This document shows positions 1 through 11,940 of a stretch of DNA of 64,000 nucleotides, one piece after another. This DNA is from Mauremys mutica (taxonomy: Eukaryota; Chordata; Testudines; Geoemydidae). Made by a program: the position numbers and the translations under genes. Below the pieces are notes generated by a model that saw only the letters and a program-made list of their open reading frames with translations, was not told where the DNA came from and made no database searches. The DNA lies in contig NC_059073.1 of the NCBI RefSeq assembly GCF_020497125.1, positions 14,591,225-14,655,224 of the forward strand. The letters are read 5' to 3'. Numbering within the stretch: the stretch's first letter is position 1; the number at the start of each line of letters is the position of its first letter.

Positions 1-299
1 TACAGATTCCAGGGATGTTCCATGGGTCTTCACGCTTTCAAAATAGCATTTACATGCATATGATTTAGCGACAAGAGCAGGCAAATATGGAGAATATAAA
101 GATATATTGGCACCGTAATGCCATTGATAGATGAGTGGTAGGGTGAGTGGAATGCTTTTTCAGAGGGAAAATGTAGCTCCCATTGGAAAAACTGGGCTGT
201 GTTTGAAGTTGGATTCAAGAAGATTAGTGCAGGTGTAACCCACACACCTCCTGGGTGTGGTGTTCTGTCCCATCTAGTGGCACCGAGACCACTTGGAGA
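1..299. other. No recognised feature
   Basis: Unique-looking sequence. The small open frames have no domain. Confidence 0.5.
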
Positions 300-440
300 G
301 AGATTAATGTGTCTGCTCTAGAGCTTTAGCCAAGCGCCACGTGACTTTTAGCTCATGCAGTGGAGGCTCATGCATTTAGCTCCAGAGGTCCCAGGTTCGA
401 TCCTGCCCGCCAACAACCTGGGTCTGTCAGGGTTGCCCAC
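300..440 (+). mobile_element. tRNA-derived SINE
   Basis: The sequence has a Pol III A-box-like TAGCTCATGCAG (349-360) and a perfect B box GGTTCGATCC (394-403), spaced as in tRNA-derived SINE heads. A relative lies in reverse orientation at 40075-40190. Tortoise-type SINEs have this organisation. The exact family name is not assigned. Confidence 0.7.
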
Positions 441-2511
441 GGACAGAGGCTGACTGAGGTTGGGAAATGCTCTCAATTGAGATTTAGGACTGCAGGGGGT
501 GGACCATGGAATTGCCCAGATCCTTGGGGCTTCTTTCCCAAAGTAGCCAGCACTAGCTACAGCCAAGGGCACAGGAGGTGGTCAAGGCCTTCCACTTTAA
601 GAACCACTCCTAGGCCTCAGGAAAACTTTCCTGCCTTTCAAAAGTTCTTTGCCCCTCTGGGGGCATGCGGTCCAGTCCACAGTTCACTCCCATTTTCCTC
701 AACTAGCTGTACCTTTGAAATAGGCATGCTTATTGCTTGGTTAACTGCTGCTTGCTATGATGTAAAGGGCAGTAATGCAACCTCAGTTGCTCTCATCTCT
801 CAGATGCTTGGCTGTGTCTGACTGGAAACAGCTTGGCTGAACCAGCAATAGAGGGGCAGCAAGTTGTAGCCTGGTGTGCAGCATAGTTATGGATGCTCCT
901 TCATTTCCTCCAAGCAGTATGTTGCGGATTTTGCACCAAGGCAAATTCGCTTCTCCGGGCTAATGCTTGCTTTGCTGGAATATCTCAACACTGGAAGGTG
1001 ATTTTCCCCTTCCCTGGGAAGCTACTCGCACTGCAATGAAATGGTCAGCTGTGATCCTTCTGAAGTCTTGGGGCAGTCAGGATCTGACTGCTGTGAGCCC
1101 CATTTCTCTTCCTTGGTGTTCAAGGAATAAAGGGTTTGATTATAATGTTGTTTACACAGCGTAGATGTGGAAGCGACTCCGTGGAAGTTGTTAGTGACAC
1201 CTAATCTACCCTGGTGTAACTGAGGGTGGAATAAAGTTTGAGCTCTGGCCAGATTTCTGGGATCTCTACAAGGGACGCTTTAAAGGCAGCGTTCCAACCT
1301 ATAGAAAATGAGTGATTAAATCTCTTGCATTCTCCTTGCCCTTCTATTGGATTAGTACCCTTATTTATTTTTAAATAGTCGCGCACAAATAACAGCAACA
1401 TAAAATACTGACAAATTGCACAAAGCCTTCAAAAACAAAAACAAAACAAAAAAACCAAAGCCCTCAGCTATTACACCACTTCACTTTCAGCACTGCTTCA
1501 GCGAGCTCACGTTCTTCTCACTGGCACCATGGTTCATCTCCTTCTTGTCTGCTATTTCTGTCTCACAGCTTATGTAAGAAACCTCACTAAACAATGTCTA
1601 AATTACAAGAAAAGGCAGAAAGAAGATTACACTGATGCCAGATAAAATAAGTCCTAGACACCGGAAAGAAACATTTGAGATCATCAGAAAATGGATGAGT
1701 CTCAGATGCAGGAGAAATTGCATCTTATAAACAAGCAACGTGCAGCTTAGAGAAAAGAAGGGGGAAATATGGTAAATATGGGAGCCATTTCTAAACTGCG
1801 TAAGATTGAAAAAGAGAAACAGAGAAATAGAAACCGACAAAGCTGGAACATATTGTCATGCGCTGGAAGTCATTAGTGCTTTGTTTTTCAAAAGCAGTGC
1901 ACACCTGCCGCTTTCCTTGAATTTATTGGTGCTGTGGGTGCTCCACTCGTCTAAAAATTAGGCCGTAGGGGCCTGATGCAAAACTCACTAAAATCAAGGG
2001 GAGTCTTTTCATTGACTCCAATGGGCTTTAGATCAGGTCCTAAAGAAAGGCCACTTATCCTTTGGGTGATATTATCTTTTTTGGTGTCTACTTGGCGAAG
2101 GACATGAGGAACAGTCTGCAATAGACATGTGGCAGGATGAGGCTCTGAGCAGCTGGCTAACACTCAGCGGGAATGCAAGTGAAGCACAGAAAAAACTCTC
2201 TGGGGTTTGAGGTTTATTTATAGGCTTTTCTGGTGCAAACAAAATAGATGAACAGAGACTCTCACCATGTTCCCTTCAGGCAGCTGAAGAGCCTTTAAAT
2301 ACCAAAACAAGATGTATAGGGAAGATCTTGTGTGTCTCGCGCTTCCGGTCCTGGCTTCTAGGCGAGCAGCTGGCTCCATGCAGAAGGAAACCCACCCCCT
2401 TTTTAACACTCTGGGCCTGCTTCTTTTTTCTGCCTTGCCCCCTTGCATAGTGACTTAGACCAGGGCAAATCCAAATGGTACCGTCCTACACCCACCATGC
2501 ACAGGTACATA
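441..2511. other. Non-coding, no gene seen
   Basis: Only short frames without homology. A segment near 1970-2045 (CATTGACTCCAATGGGCTTT) resembles an old dispersed motif also seen near 7975, 12450 and 25040. Confidence 0.5.
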
Positions 2512-2660
2512 AGAGCATAAAAATGGCCCTACTGGGTCAGACTAAGGGTCCATCGAGCCCAGTATCCTGTCTTCCGACAGAGGCCAATGCCAGGTGCCCC
2601 AGAGGGAATGAACAGAACTGGTAATCATCAAGTGATCTATCCCCTGTGCCCATTCCCAGC
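2512..2660 (-). mobile_element. CR1-type LINE 3' tail (minus strand)
   Basis: Reverse complement of the common CR1 tail: it contains ACTGGGTCAGACT, the 'GGTCCATC..GCCCAGTATCCTGTC' stretch and GGCCAATGCCAGGTGCCCC. It is nearly identical to 18718-18860. The 120-codon minus-strand frame across it is incidental. Confidence 0.65.
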
Positions 2661-2914
2661 GTGTGGCCACAAGGTATAAATGGTTACATGAGGCGCTCGG
2701 GTGCAGATGAAAGCCTAGGGCTTCCTCCAGTTGCCCCTGGCTCAGGGATGTACTCCCACGCAGGAGACAAGACGACAGCTCTGGAACGCATTGTTGGGAT
2801 GTGACCACCATCCCACTGATGGGGTTGGTGGAGTCTGCTGCTAGGCCTATGATGGTATTTGGGAGAGGGACACCTGGAAGGCTAGTCTGTAGGGAGCCCT
2901 TCATGGTGCACTAA

Positions 2915-3141
2915 GGATACATCTACATGGGAATAAAAGACATTTGCAGCTGGCTTAGGTCAGCTGACTTGGGCTCAAGCTGTGGGGCTAAAAATTGCTG
3001 TGTAAGAGGTCCCAGAGCCTGGGCTCCAGCCCGAGCTCAAACATCGACACTGCAATTAATCAGCCCCATAGCCCGAGCCCCCGCAAGCCTGAGTCAGCTG
3101 ACCTGGGCCAGCCGCAGGTGTTTAATTGCAGTGTGAACTCC
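2915..3141. mobile_element. Foldback MITE
   Basis: The two halves are inverted copies: TCAGCTGACTTGGGCTC on the left pairs with GAG..CCTGAGTCAGCTGA on the right, and both outer ends resemble CTACACTGCAATT. Left flank TAA and right flank TCA fit a 3-bp TNA duplication, as in PIF/Harbinger elements. There is no coding capacity. Confidence 0.6.
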
Positions 3142-4550
3142 TCACTGAGAAGTCGAATAAAGATTTAAACTACAAAAATAAGTGTTGCAAAATCTGACAA
3201 GGCTGGTTCAGTTTCCTTATAGCACATATGGAGCAAGGCAGCTTCTCCTGAAAGAAGCAAAAAGGAAAAATTAGTCATCCCCCTCTTCTCCCCCCCCATT
3301 CCACACTCTCCATTCAGATAAAAGAACTGCGAAGTGGTGCATGAGAACTGAATAAGGGAAGGCTCAAGAGCCTCTCTCACTCCTGACCAATCACTCTTTC
3401 TCTGTGCTTTGGGAGGAAATAAACCATCCCATGGTCCCTGCAATATGTACTAGGGGAAATATCCTTCAGAATCTGGTGACCAGTTGAATCCTATTAAATA
3501 TGCAAGAGGCTGACTATGTTTAAGTATCCAATCGCCTTTTTATCCTGAGAGAGCATTGGTGTTGCAGTAGAGGTTAATTATTATCTTCAATTTCAGCAGC
3601 ATCAATTAAAACGGTACCTCTTGAGATAGCAAATTCCTCAGTTTCAGTATCATGTAAGAACCGGGCTTAGTAATGTCTGGTGGTGTACACTTTGCCAATG
3701 CTCCTCAGTCACGAACTGCTTGTACTGCTACACGGTAGTGTTGGCCTTTCCCTAGAACAGACGGGCAGTTGATTGGTGCCTTTAGGATTCCAACCAGCAT
3801 CCGGCAAGGATGCTGCTGAGACCTTGAAGTCTCAATTAAGGCTGAATCTAGGACTTGTCATCCTACGCTAACTGGGAAATGGCACAGAGGCCAGTCTTTC
3901 ATTTTATGTTCTTATACCATGCCCATCATCTGTGTACCTGAGCGCCTATTCCTGCAGGGCTTGCATTGAAGTCAACAGTAATCTCTTGAGAGCAGGCCTA
4001 CAATGAACAGTAACTACACACATTACGGCCCCTAATAATCTGACCACATGTTCTGCCTGCATGCTGATACCGATGCTAGCCCTAAAAACAGCATTTAACT
4101 CTAGGTTTTTAAAGGCAAGGTGTTAGCATATTAACCCAACAAGCCATCTAGTCCACCTTATTCCGCGACAGAGGCGTTAAACTGGCAAGTCATGACCCTT
4201 GCCATGGTGTTAACAGTTGTCTCTGTAGGGTCTCTTAAAGCTTGTCCCCATCAGCTGAAATAGTACTGGTTTTGAAAATAGTTTCATAAACACAATTTAA
4301 CCAAGAATATGGAACCTCTGCCCTGTTTGTATGGCTCCTACAGGGAGAGAAAATCCTATTAAATTGTTATGATATTCAAGACTGCCTGCCTGCTAGGACC
4401 AGAACATGGTTTGGAAACAAGCTTACTTCAGAACCGTTTACTGTTGTACTACGTGGATGCAAACCTTGCTACCATTTTTATGTTTTATTCAGAAGAGGAT
4501 GAAGTTCTCCCCTGTGTCCGGGGCCCGTGTTAGGTCTATGCCCTTCCTGA
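3142..4550. other. Non-coding, nothing recognised
   Basis: AT-rich, with no clear repeat ends and no conserved frame. Confidence 0.5.
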
Positions 4551-4816
4551 GGCCACATCTACACTTTAGGTGCTACTGTAAATATGCCACTGTAATCCTG
4601 CAGTGTAGACACAGACTGTAGTGACAAAAGGAGTTTTTCCTTTGCTGTAGGAACACCACTTCCCCGTGCAACAATTGTTGGGTTGATGAAAGCATTCTTC
4701 CGTTCATGTAGCTGTGTCTATGCTGGGGGTTTTGTCGGCATAGCTGCATCAGACAAGGGTGTGGATATTTCACACCCCTGAGTGCCATAGTGATGTCAAC
4801 CTCAGTTTTTAAGACC
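4551..4816. mobile_element. Harbinger-like MITE, degraded
   Basis: It starts GGCCACATCTACACTTT and contains the pieces CAGTGTAGACACAG and GGGGTTTTGTCGGCATA, plus the inverted pair GGGTGTGGATATTTCACACCC near its end. It resembles the elements at 18142-18439 and 44626-44846. The right end is eroded. Confidence 0.55.
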
Positions 4817-5200
4817 TAAGTCCTTTTAAAACTGTTTTTGAAGCCTTAGATGGGACTTAGGTGGTGCATAAGCCTTAAATTGGCCCTCTGCACAGAGGAG
4901 ATTTTCATCCAAGAGTCATTATGTTGTTCGAGTTTGACTTCCACCAATAACCATCTCATTTTTGACCAGGTACTAAAATTCAGTGATACAGAAATCTAGG
5001 TGTGATGCTGGCTGACCAGGTGCCAGCTCATGCCAGAGCCCCTGGCCAATTCACTTGTGTATTAGTATAGATCAAAGTAACTGTGGAATGTATAAGAGTG
5101 TATTTGGTGTTTAAATTCATGAAAACTAGTGGGATGTTACTTGCATTGTTTTCATCTATCTGTATCCAGTTATGATGTAGTAGCAAACGTTTACATTGCG
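4817..5200. other. Non-coding, nothing recognised
   Basis: No repeat family or conserved frame seen. Confidence 0.45.
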
Positions 5201-5740
5201 TTACCCCTGTAACTAAATAACCCATTAACTGAGAAAGAAGCCTTGTGGAATGCAAATGAAGAACTATAACAGACAAGTGCTAATTTCGAAGCAAGTGGTC
5301 ATTGTGTGTGATGAGCGGAGGTCAAAGATTCAAAATGCATTCCTCACTCTCCATCATTAAAGGAAAAGCCCACGTGGGTAGGGACCCTGTGAGCTTGTTT
5401 TCTGTGAGAAGAGGCTATAAGTAGGGATTCAAAGAATGATCCTGGATCTCTGGAATGTTTGGACTCTGCATCTGGTACCCTTCCCTGTAAAAGTGGAGAT
5501 CCCCAGAGACAATCTGGGTACCCTGACAAGCCTTTTGGGGAAACTGACAGTTTATTACATCATTGCCACCATTTGGAATTACAAACGGTGACTCGCCTGT
5601 GCATATATTTTACCTGCTTTAACCTTTCAATAACTCTAATTTCCTTTTCTTAGCTAATAAACCTTTAGTTAGTTTACTATAGAATTGACTCTCAGCGTTG
5701 TTTTTGGTGTAAGATCTAGAGTACCACTTCTTCACGCGGC
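5201..5740 (+). repeat. LTR-like sequence with polyadenylation signal
   Basis: It contains AGCTAATAAACCTTTAGTTA (AATAAA at about 5656), preceded by CTGCTTTAACC and followed by a T-rich stretch ending TTGGTGTAAGATCTAGAGTACC. This looks like the R-U5 part of a retroviral LTR. No partner LTR, TG/CA ends or duplication could be fixed, so it is a tentative call. Confidence 0.35.
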
Positions 5741-5767
5741 ACACAGTCAACTTACCTTACCGGAAGA

Positions 5768-5920
5768 GTTTGTGAAGGCTAGGACTATAACAGCGTTTAA
5801 AAGAGAACTGGATAAATTCATGTCCATAAATGGCTATTAGCCAGGATGGGTAAGGAATGGTGTCCCTAGCCTCTGTTTGTCAGAGGGTGGAGATGGATTG
5901 CAGGAGAGAGATGCATTCAG
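5768..5920 (+). mobile_element. CR1-type LINE 3' region fragment
   Basis: It matches the frequent CR1 stretch with GAACTGGATAAATTCATG, GGCTATTAGCCAGGATGGG and GTGTCCCTAGCCTCTGTTTG. It is truncated before the terminal segment seen at 2512-2660 and 18718-18860. Confidence 0.65.
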
Positions 5921-6650
5921 ACCTTACTTTGTTCTCGAATGTACTGTATAGACATCATAATTAAAGTACATCACATTGCACTGGTCTGCTAAGAATATTC
6001 CTCCCTCAGTGTAGAGCACAGCTTGATTTATAAGGATGGGTTACTTCTGTTAGTAAATTGTAGGGTTAGTGTTTCAATCTCACCAGGAATTTTACGAGTT
6101 ACACCCAAAGGCCAAATTCTCTTCTTTTCCGACTGGTGATCTGTCTGGAATTTAGAGCAAAAGTATTGGAAAGATGTTGAACATCTAGACAGACTTTATT
6201 TTGATAAATCATTAATTGATTGCTTTGAAATGCAAATGAGGAACTGTAGCCATCTCCATTGTATTAATGCCCTATTGATACCCTTGGAGAATAGAGATGG
6301 GTTCTGCAGAAAGTGCAAATAACTTGCCACTGTGGGATTCATAGGCCCCAAAGGTAGATGCTGGCCAGGAATATTGAGAGGATCTTTCCACAAGATAACC
6401 TGCCCTGATGCACCATTCTTTGTCACTTTATGTCCTATACTGCTGCACTGTGTTCTTGTACAATGTCAGACAGGTACAGACTCTCCAGAGATGGATGCAT
6501 TTCAAACGTGGATCCTGTCATACATATAGTGGAAACATTTTTTGCCTTGATTTACACCCTGAGTAACGTTATTGAGATTTAGTGTGAGCTAGGCCATGAC
6601 TTGATCCACACACTAAGAAATGGTTTGAGATTTTTAACTATGTATAGTAA
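5921..6650. other. Non-coding, nothing recognised
   Basis: Overlapping short frames on both strands near 6196-6529 have no domain. Confidence 0.5.
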
Positions 6651-6923
6651 GGCTATGTCTTCATGGCCAAAAAGCCGTGGGGGGTGGGGAGGAGAGGTTG
6701 CCATGAGATAGTGAATGCATGTAAAACCCTAGTGCAGAGAAGGTGCAGGCGCGTGTTACCACGATGTAGCTAGACAAGATCAACACTATAAAACTCACCT
6801 GGATTTGACCTTACCTAGTGACATCACAGTAAACAGCTTTGTCTCCACTAGGATTTTACAGTGAGATAAATGTCTATTCTCTCACTGTGAAAACACACTT
6901 TTTCTGGCTGTGACAACATAGCC
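6651..6923. mobile_element. Harbinger-like MITE
   Basis: Terminal inverted repeats GGCTATGTCTTCATGGCC and GGCTGTGACAACATAGCC, flanked by TAA on the left and TAT on the right. The ends match the autonomous-type Harbinger at 57334-59434. It is non-coding. Confidence 0.6.
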
Positions 6924-6954
6924 TATGTCGAAGCAATTTCAACACGATAATGCA

Positions 6955-7040
6955 GGCAGCATGGTGCAGTGGACTAAGCTGTGAACTAGAATCCAGGACA
7001 CCCTAAATTCTAGTGTTGATTTGCTGTGTTGCCTCTATGA
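6955..7040 (+). mobile_element. MIR/CORE-SINE-like fragment
   Basis: It reads GGCAGCATGGTGCAGTGGA followed by GTGAACTAGAATCCAGGACA and a segment ending TGCTGTGTTGCCT. This is the layout of an old tRNA-derived SINE core. The match is weak. Confidence 0.35.
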
Positions 7041-8127
7041 GTTGGATCCAGGTGTTTAAACTGGGGTGGGATCAGAATCAGGTTCTTAGGGTTGACTCAA
7101 ACCAGACCTTCCCTCTACTATAAAACGCTCCTCATTCTGTGAATAAAGCAATACTTAGTTTTCATAGGTACTCAGTCCGGTAGTTTTATTTACATTGACA
7201 GCTCTGGATATCAGCCTGAGTGATTACACAGTACTTTTCCATAACAAAGGCTTACACACTCTGCATGCATCTATGCTGCACTCATCTCCCAGCTTTTCAA
7301 GTTCATAATCTTTTCAGTCAGGGGCAATGATACCCATTTAGAGGTCTATTGTCAGGTGTACAATATGTTTTGAGCATACGCTGCCACTATTTAACTATCC
7401 CTAAATCATGTTGCAGACAAGTCTTCACCTGTGGAAGGAGTGGGTTATACTCCCTTTATCTTCATCTTCCTTCTAGACATCGTGATAAATTGGCCCTTGA
7501 AAACAAATGCCTGGTGTTACCACCTGCTGCAGTCTGTTGACTCAGTACAGCATAGACACAATGCTCTAAAGATGAGCTCGCAGCTGAAGTACACTTAAGG
7601 GTAGCGGAGAAGGAGACTGAGAGCTGTTTTAATCAATGTTGCTGAAAGACACCTGTGCTGGGAGTTGCCGTTTCTGCTGAGGCGTATAGAATAGAACCTG
7701 TATGTGGACAATGGGACTGGCTCAAATTCATTTTCTTTCAATTATCTTTCAATTTACCTTTTTTTGTCTGTAATGAAGCAATGCTCACAAATAGACTTTG
7801 CTCTGCACTGAGGATCAAACTCAGGAGGGTCTTCAGCTCAGATCACAGCTCCGTGTTGCTTGATCTAAAGGAGAAGCTCTGTTCACTTTAATTATCTTTT
7901 TATAAGTGCAGCCTGCGATTCACACTGGGTCTCTGCTTCAGAGCCCAGGGAAGTAAAAAGGCAGGATCCCTATTGACTTCAGGGGCCTGGACTGTAACAG
8001 AAATGGGCATTGATTCAGCAAAGCATTTAAATGTGCTCTTGACTTTTAAGCACATACTAGAGACCATCTCTGTTCATGGACATGCCTAAGTCTCATTAAC
8101 TTGGGGTAAAGTTGCAGAAGTGCCTAA
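7041..8127. other. Non-coding, nothing recognised
   Basis: Short frames only. An old dispersed motif occurs near 7965-7990. Confidence 0.5.
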
Positions 8128-8378
8128 GGGAATGTCTACACTGCAACTGGGCCTGCATGTGAAGCCATATGGGAGGTAACTTTGATAAAAATGGAAGCGT
8201 AGCAGCAGTGGCCCAGGCAGGGGCACAGGCTAGTCATTCAAGGATGTACCAAGAGCCCTGGGTGGGACTGTACTTGGGTAACTATCCTGCGCTTCCACTG
8301 ATGTTTGTAGTGAGCTTGCTCAGGTGTGCCTGCACATACTGCAGTCATGCCTTCCAATCACTGTGTGTAGACATACCC
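8128..8378. mobile_element. Harbinger-like MITE
   Basis: Ends GGGAATGTCTACACTGCA and TGTGTGTAGACATACCC are inverted repeats. Flanks are TAA and TCA. The interior is GC-rich and non-coding. The 89-codon open frame across it has no recognisable domain. Confidence 0.65.
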
Positions 8379-8791
8379 TCAGTGATTTCGGTGGTTTTGA
8401 ATATCTTACCCTTTTTGCTGAAGTGCTATGTTGAATAAGGTCCGTGATGCACCAAGGGGAGGGCGAGGACCAGGCCCTTCACCTCAAGCTCTTTCGGATG
8501 ATCCAGATTGGCCTTTGAGTTGATAAGTCTTGAATCTCCATCTGATCTCCGCCCTTGACCTCAGTTGCCTTAGGACAACACAACTAAAATAAATAAAATG
8601 AAAATATCCATGCTGGTGCCAACACGAATAGTTTTTTTGGTTTTAAACCAACATGAAGTTGCCAATCGCCCTATTTAAAACTCACAATATTTTGTTCTTT
8701 TCAATGTTTTAACGTTACATGTCCTAGTGGAAAAACTTGCATTATATGTGTACGCATTTATGTTCTTAGACTCATTCAGCAAAGACAATAA
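8379..8791. other. Non-coding, AT-rich left flank of the hairpin
   Basis: No transposon end could be found that would explain the hairpin at 8792-8952. Confidence 0.45.
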
Positions 8792-8952
8792 AATATCCAA
8801 TTCTCCCTCAATTACAGTTCTGTTCTTAAAATTTACTGTGTAACATTGGTATTTCATTATCCCACAGGGATCAGGCTTGTGGAATAATGAAATACCAATG
8901 TTACACGATAAATTTTAAGAACAGAACTGTATATGAGAGAGAATTGGATATT
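8792..8952. repeat. Long hairpin: 75-bp inverted arms, 11-nt loop
   Basis: Left arm 8792-8866 and right arm 8878-8952 are reverse complements with about six mismatches. The loop is 8867-8877. Matching blocks include TGTAACATTGGTATTTCATT and CAGTTCTGTTCTTAAAATTT. No known transposon ends or flanking duplication were found. It could be a small foldback element or an inverted duplication, and either strand of a transcript would fold. Confidence 0.85.
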
Positions 8953-9682
8953 CAGAGTTAGATCTTTCTTAGATTATAAATAGTCTTGTAGTGATTGGAT
9001 TTTTATCAGTAAAAGTTGGTAAACACACACAAACCGATGAACAAATATTTCTATCAATAATAATTGAAATTTTCAGGTAGACAAAGTAAGAAAAATGTTG
9101 CTTGAGAACTTAGAGTTTGATTTAAAGATATTTACTATGTGTATTTTTTACATGTGATGTTAATTTTGTGTTTTAACAATTATAAAGCTTTAACTTTTTG
9201 AATCTCAACCTCAACTAGCTGTTTAACCTCCACCATAATTTTTCCACAACTGAAAATTTAAAAATCAATACAAATCTAAAACAATGCTTAAAAATAAACA
9301 TTGATGTTTTCCAGCAATTGGCAGAATTCTGCCAATCTTATTATAAACTCTCTTCTTAGGCTCTGATTCAGAAAGCACATGCTTAATGGGACTTAGGCAT
9401 AAAGTTAAAGATAAGTACATGGTGCTTTCTTGACTTGGTCTCTTAAATTGTAAGACCAAAGTTTTCAAAAATGGGGGTCTAGATTTAGTCTTCTAAGTTC
9501 ATATTCAAATATGTAATGAAGTGGCCCAGTTTTCAAAAGTGCTCAAAGGCTCCAGAAAAGGTATATGAGACTTGCTGTGATATTCAGCACGTTTGAAAAA
9601 AAATCAGGCCATTTATTTGGGAGTCTAAAATATGGACTTGGGAACCAATTTTAGGCACCCACTTTTGAAATTCTTGGCCTAA
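8953..9682. other. Non-coding, AT-rich
   Basis: Nothing recognised. Confidence 0.5.
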
Positions 9683-9757
9683 TGCTCCTTAGGGTAAGAA
9701 CTGTCTTCCGATATGTTTGGATAGCACCCATCCCCTTGTGGGCTCTGTCAGGTGGTT
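9683..9757 (+). mobile_element. L2/L3-like LINE 3' tail, truncated
   Basis: GGTAAGAACTGTCTTC..ATATGTTTGGATAGCACC resembles the 3' tail of old L2/L3-type LINEs, also seen at 63095-63225. It is cut off where the gypsy relic begins. Confidence 0.45.
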
Positions 9758-10329
9758 GAAGTCTGAACCTGACAGCATGATGCAGTGGTGAGAGTTAGTG
9801 GCCATGTCACTCAGTGCCTGGGGGAAGCGGAATGCAGGCCCACCCTGCTCCACTGGGTTCCAGTTCAGGGCCCTGTGAATAATAGCTCAAATATGTGGCC
9901 TTGGGTGGGTGCCCTTACAACTGTTACATGGGCTACTTCCTACCCCAGCTTTGGTTCCTCAGTCACTTGTCAGTTCCTGGTTTCCCCCTGGAGTTCTCTA
10001 AGTGGACTGGACTCCAGAGGGTCTTCCTCTGTCAGTCGGAGCCTCTGTGAAGTGAGTAGTCTGAGGTGGCTTGACAGTAGGGCCTGGAAGATCCAGGGGA
10101 AGGCTCCTCCAGCCAGCCAGGGACACCAACCCAGCAAAACAGTTGCTGTGAGACACCTGAGGAAGTAAGCCATGATTGGCGACCAGAAGTTGAGGACTGT
10201 GTCTTGGCCTATAAGCCCCCTCATTTTTGGGTCTGGGTTGGTTTCTACTCCACTGCCGGAGGACGTCCCCAAACTATTTCCAGTCCCACACTAATATTAC
10301 TGGGTAAGCCAGGATGGCTGCTAGGCCTG
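9758..10329 (-). mobile_element. Ty3/gypsy relic, 3' remainder
   Basis: This continues the gag-pro relic on the minus strand. Short blocks of protease-like sequence fade into non-coding sequence. It sits between an L2/L3-like LINE tail and the protease region. Open frames on either strand here have no recognisable domain. Confidence 0.45.
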
Positions 10330-11475
10330 TTCTGAAAGACAGCGTAGCCTCCTACCCTCAGCTACACTTTTGTCGCAGCGGTGTAGGGTCGCACATCCCC
10401 ATGGATGCACTGGAGGCGGGATACTATATCAAACATGCCTATGTGATGGTTTGACCACACCCAGAGTCTACCAGGCCTGTCACGTTAGCTCCATTGACCT
10501 GTACCAGCAGCAGCATCTTGGCCGTGCCCCACCTGAGAGCTCTGGTGCCTGCCATCCATGCCTGTTTGTAGCTGCAATCCATAAAGGGGAACTCCTGCCT
10601 AAAATGCCCTTCCTGACCACACTAATGGCAGCTCCCCTTTGGGGTCATGGTCCAGCGCTGTGGGGCTTTTTGGTGGGGCACACCCCCCTCCTCAGCGATC
10701 TGGTCCCCTCTCCACTCTGCCTCTATGTCTGGGTCCCATCTCCTGATGGGAGAGACCGGAAGAGGGTGGGTGAGTTCAGCCTCCCTCCAAGCATGGCCCT
10801 TGCTAGGGGTCGGCACCATGGTTCCAGGGGCCCCCATCCTACGTGTCAGTGAGGCTGGACTATTGGTGGCCACTTAATTCTCCATCAAGGTCATAGCCTC
10901 AGCCAGGGTTGACAGTACTTCACCCACTCCTTCCAGCCAGCCAGAAGAACCCGGATGAACTGCTCTTACATGATAGCCTCTGCCACCGGTACTTTGGTCT
11001 AACCGGCACCAAGACTTTTTCTTCAGGCATTGCACAGCCACCTGGGGCCAGGCTTCTGGAAGGTCTCTCTCTTTTTGGAACCACTGGCAGAATATCTCAG
11101 GGTTGATGTCCAGGTAGTTGGCCCATCAAATATGGGCTATCAGGGTGGCCCAGTGTTCCTATGGCCAATATGCCATGGTGGCCACCTGTTCAAAGGTGGG
11201 AAGGTTGGGAAGGCTTCTGGGTCATCTCTGGGCCCATTTTTATGAGCCTGGTGGGCAACCTGGTGGGGATGACATCCCCTGAGGGTCTGGAGGGGAATTA
11301 GATGCCCCTTTGGATGGAAGAGTGTCTCCACCGGCTGAATCGGGTGTTCTTGCTGCACCTGATGCTGTGTCACTAGTTCCCAGAGTAGCTGTTGCTACTG
11401 ATGGCTTTGCTGTTTTTCTGGGCTGTGTGCTGTTGCTGGCTCTCCACTATCAATTTCAGTAACGCTTCTGTGTCC
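10330..11475 (-). pseudogene. Ty3/gypsy gag-pro relic
   Basis: The minus strand encodes a Gln-rich N-terminal region (about 11470-11330), then capsid-like sequence with frame breaks (LIKMGPE, FEQVATMAYWP, EIFCQWFQKERDLPEAWPQ). A nucleocapsid box CGQEGHFRQEF (about 10600) has the last Cys replaced by Phe. A retropepsin-like segment LLVQVNGANVTGLVDSGCGQT (about 10500-10460) follows, and a downstream YPVIL. The order gag capsid, zinc knuckle, protease is that of Ty3/gypsy Gag-Pro. The capsid resembles the Gmr1-like lineage proposed as ancestor of the SCAN domain. Multiple stops and frameshifts make it dead. No RT follows in the available sequence. Confidence 0.75.
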
Positions 11476-11481
11476 ACGCCT

Positions 11482-11940
11482 TCTCTGAATAGCACAGGGC
11501 CAAGAACCAATCCTTGTGGGACACCTTTAGAAACACACACAGTGATGATTCCCTATTTACAATTATATTTTGAGATCTATTAGCTAGCCCGTTTTCAATT
11601 CATTTAATTGTGTGCCATGTTAAATGTTATAGTCTAGTTTCATAAATAAAATGCCATGCGGTACCACATTAGATGCCTTGCAGAAGACTGAAGTGTATTG
11701 TATTGACAGTATTACCATTATCCATAAAACTTCTCATCTTATCAAAAACAGATATCAAGTTAGCTTGACAAAATCTATTTTTTCATAAGCCCACATTGAC
11801 TGGCATTAATTGCATTACCCTCTGTTAATTCTTTGGCAACGGAGTCCTGTATCAGCTGTTTCATAATTTCATTTTTATAGGCTGACAATCCTATAATTAC
11901 CTCCGTTGTCCTGGGTACCACTAAGGCATTTATCAACCTG
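11482..11940 (-). pseudogene. CR1 LINE reverse-transcriptase relic
   Basis: On the minus strand the pieces KQLIQDSVAKELTEGN and VPQGLVLGPVLF appear in order. The latter is the conserved non-LTR RT motif. Several stops and frameshifts lie between them. It ends at the gypsy relic boundary just after VLF. Confidence 0.75.

Noticed and set aside
394..403. Possible tRNA gene
   Set aside because: A and B boxes are present but no cloverleaf closes around them. The unit is a dispersed SINE with a second copy at 40075-40190.
360..821. 153-codon plus-strand open frame
   Set aside because: It starts inside the tRNA-derived SINE and has no domain or supporting splice or promoter features.
2542..2904. 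120-codon minus-strand open frame
   Set aside because: Its first half is CR1 3' untranslated sequence and it has no protein resemblance.
10370..10852. 160-codon plus-strand open frame
   Set aside because: It is antisense to the gypsy nucleocapsid-protease relic, which explains the sequence.
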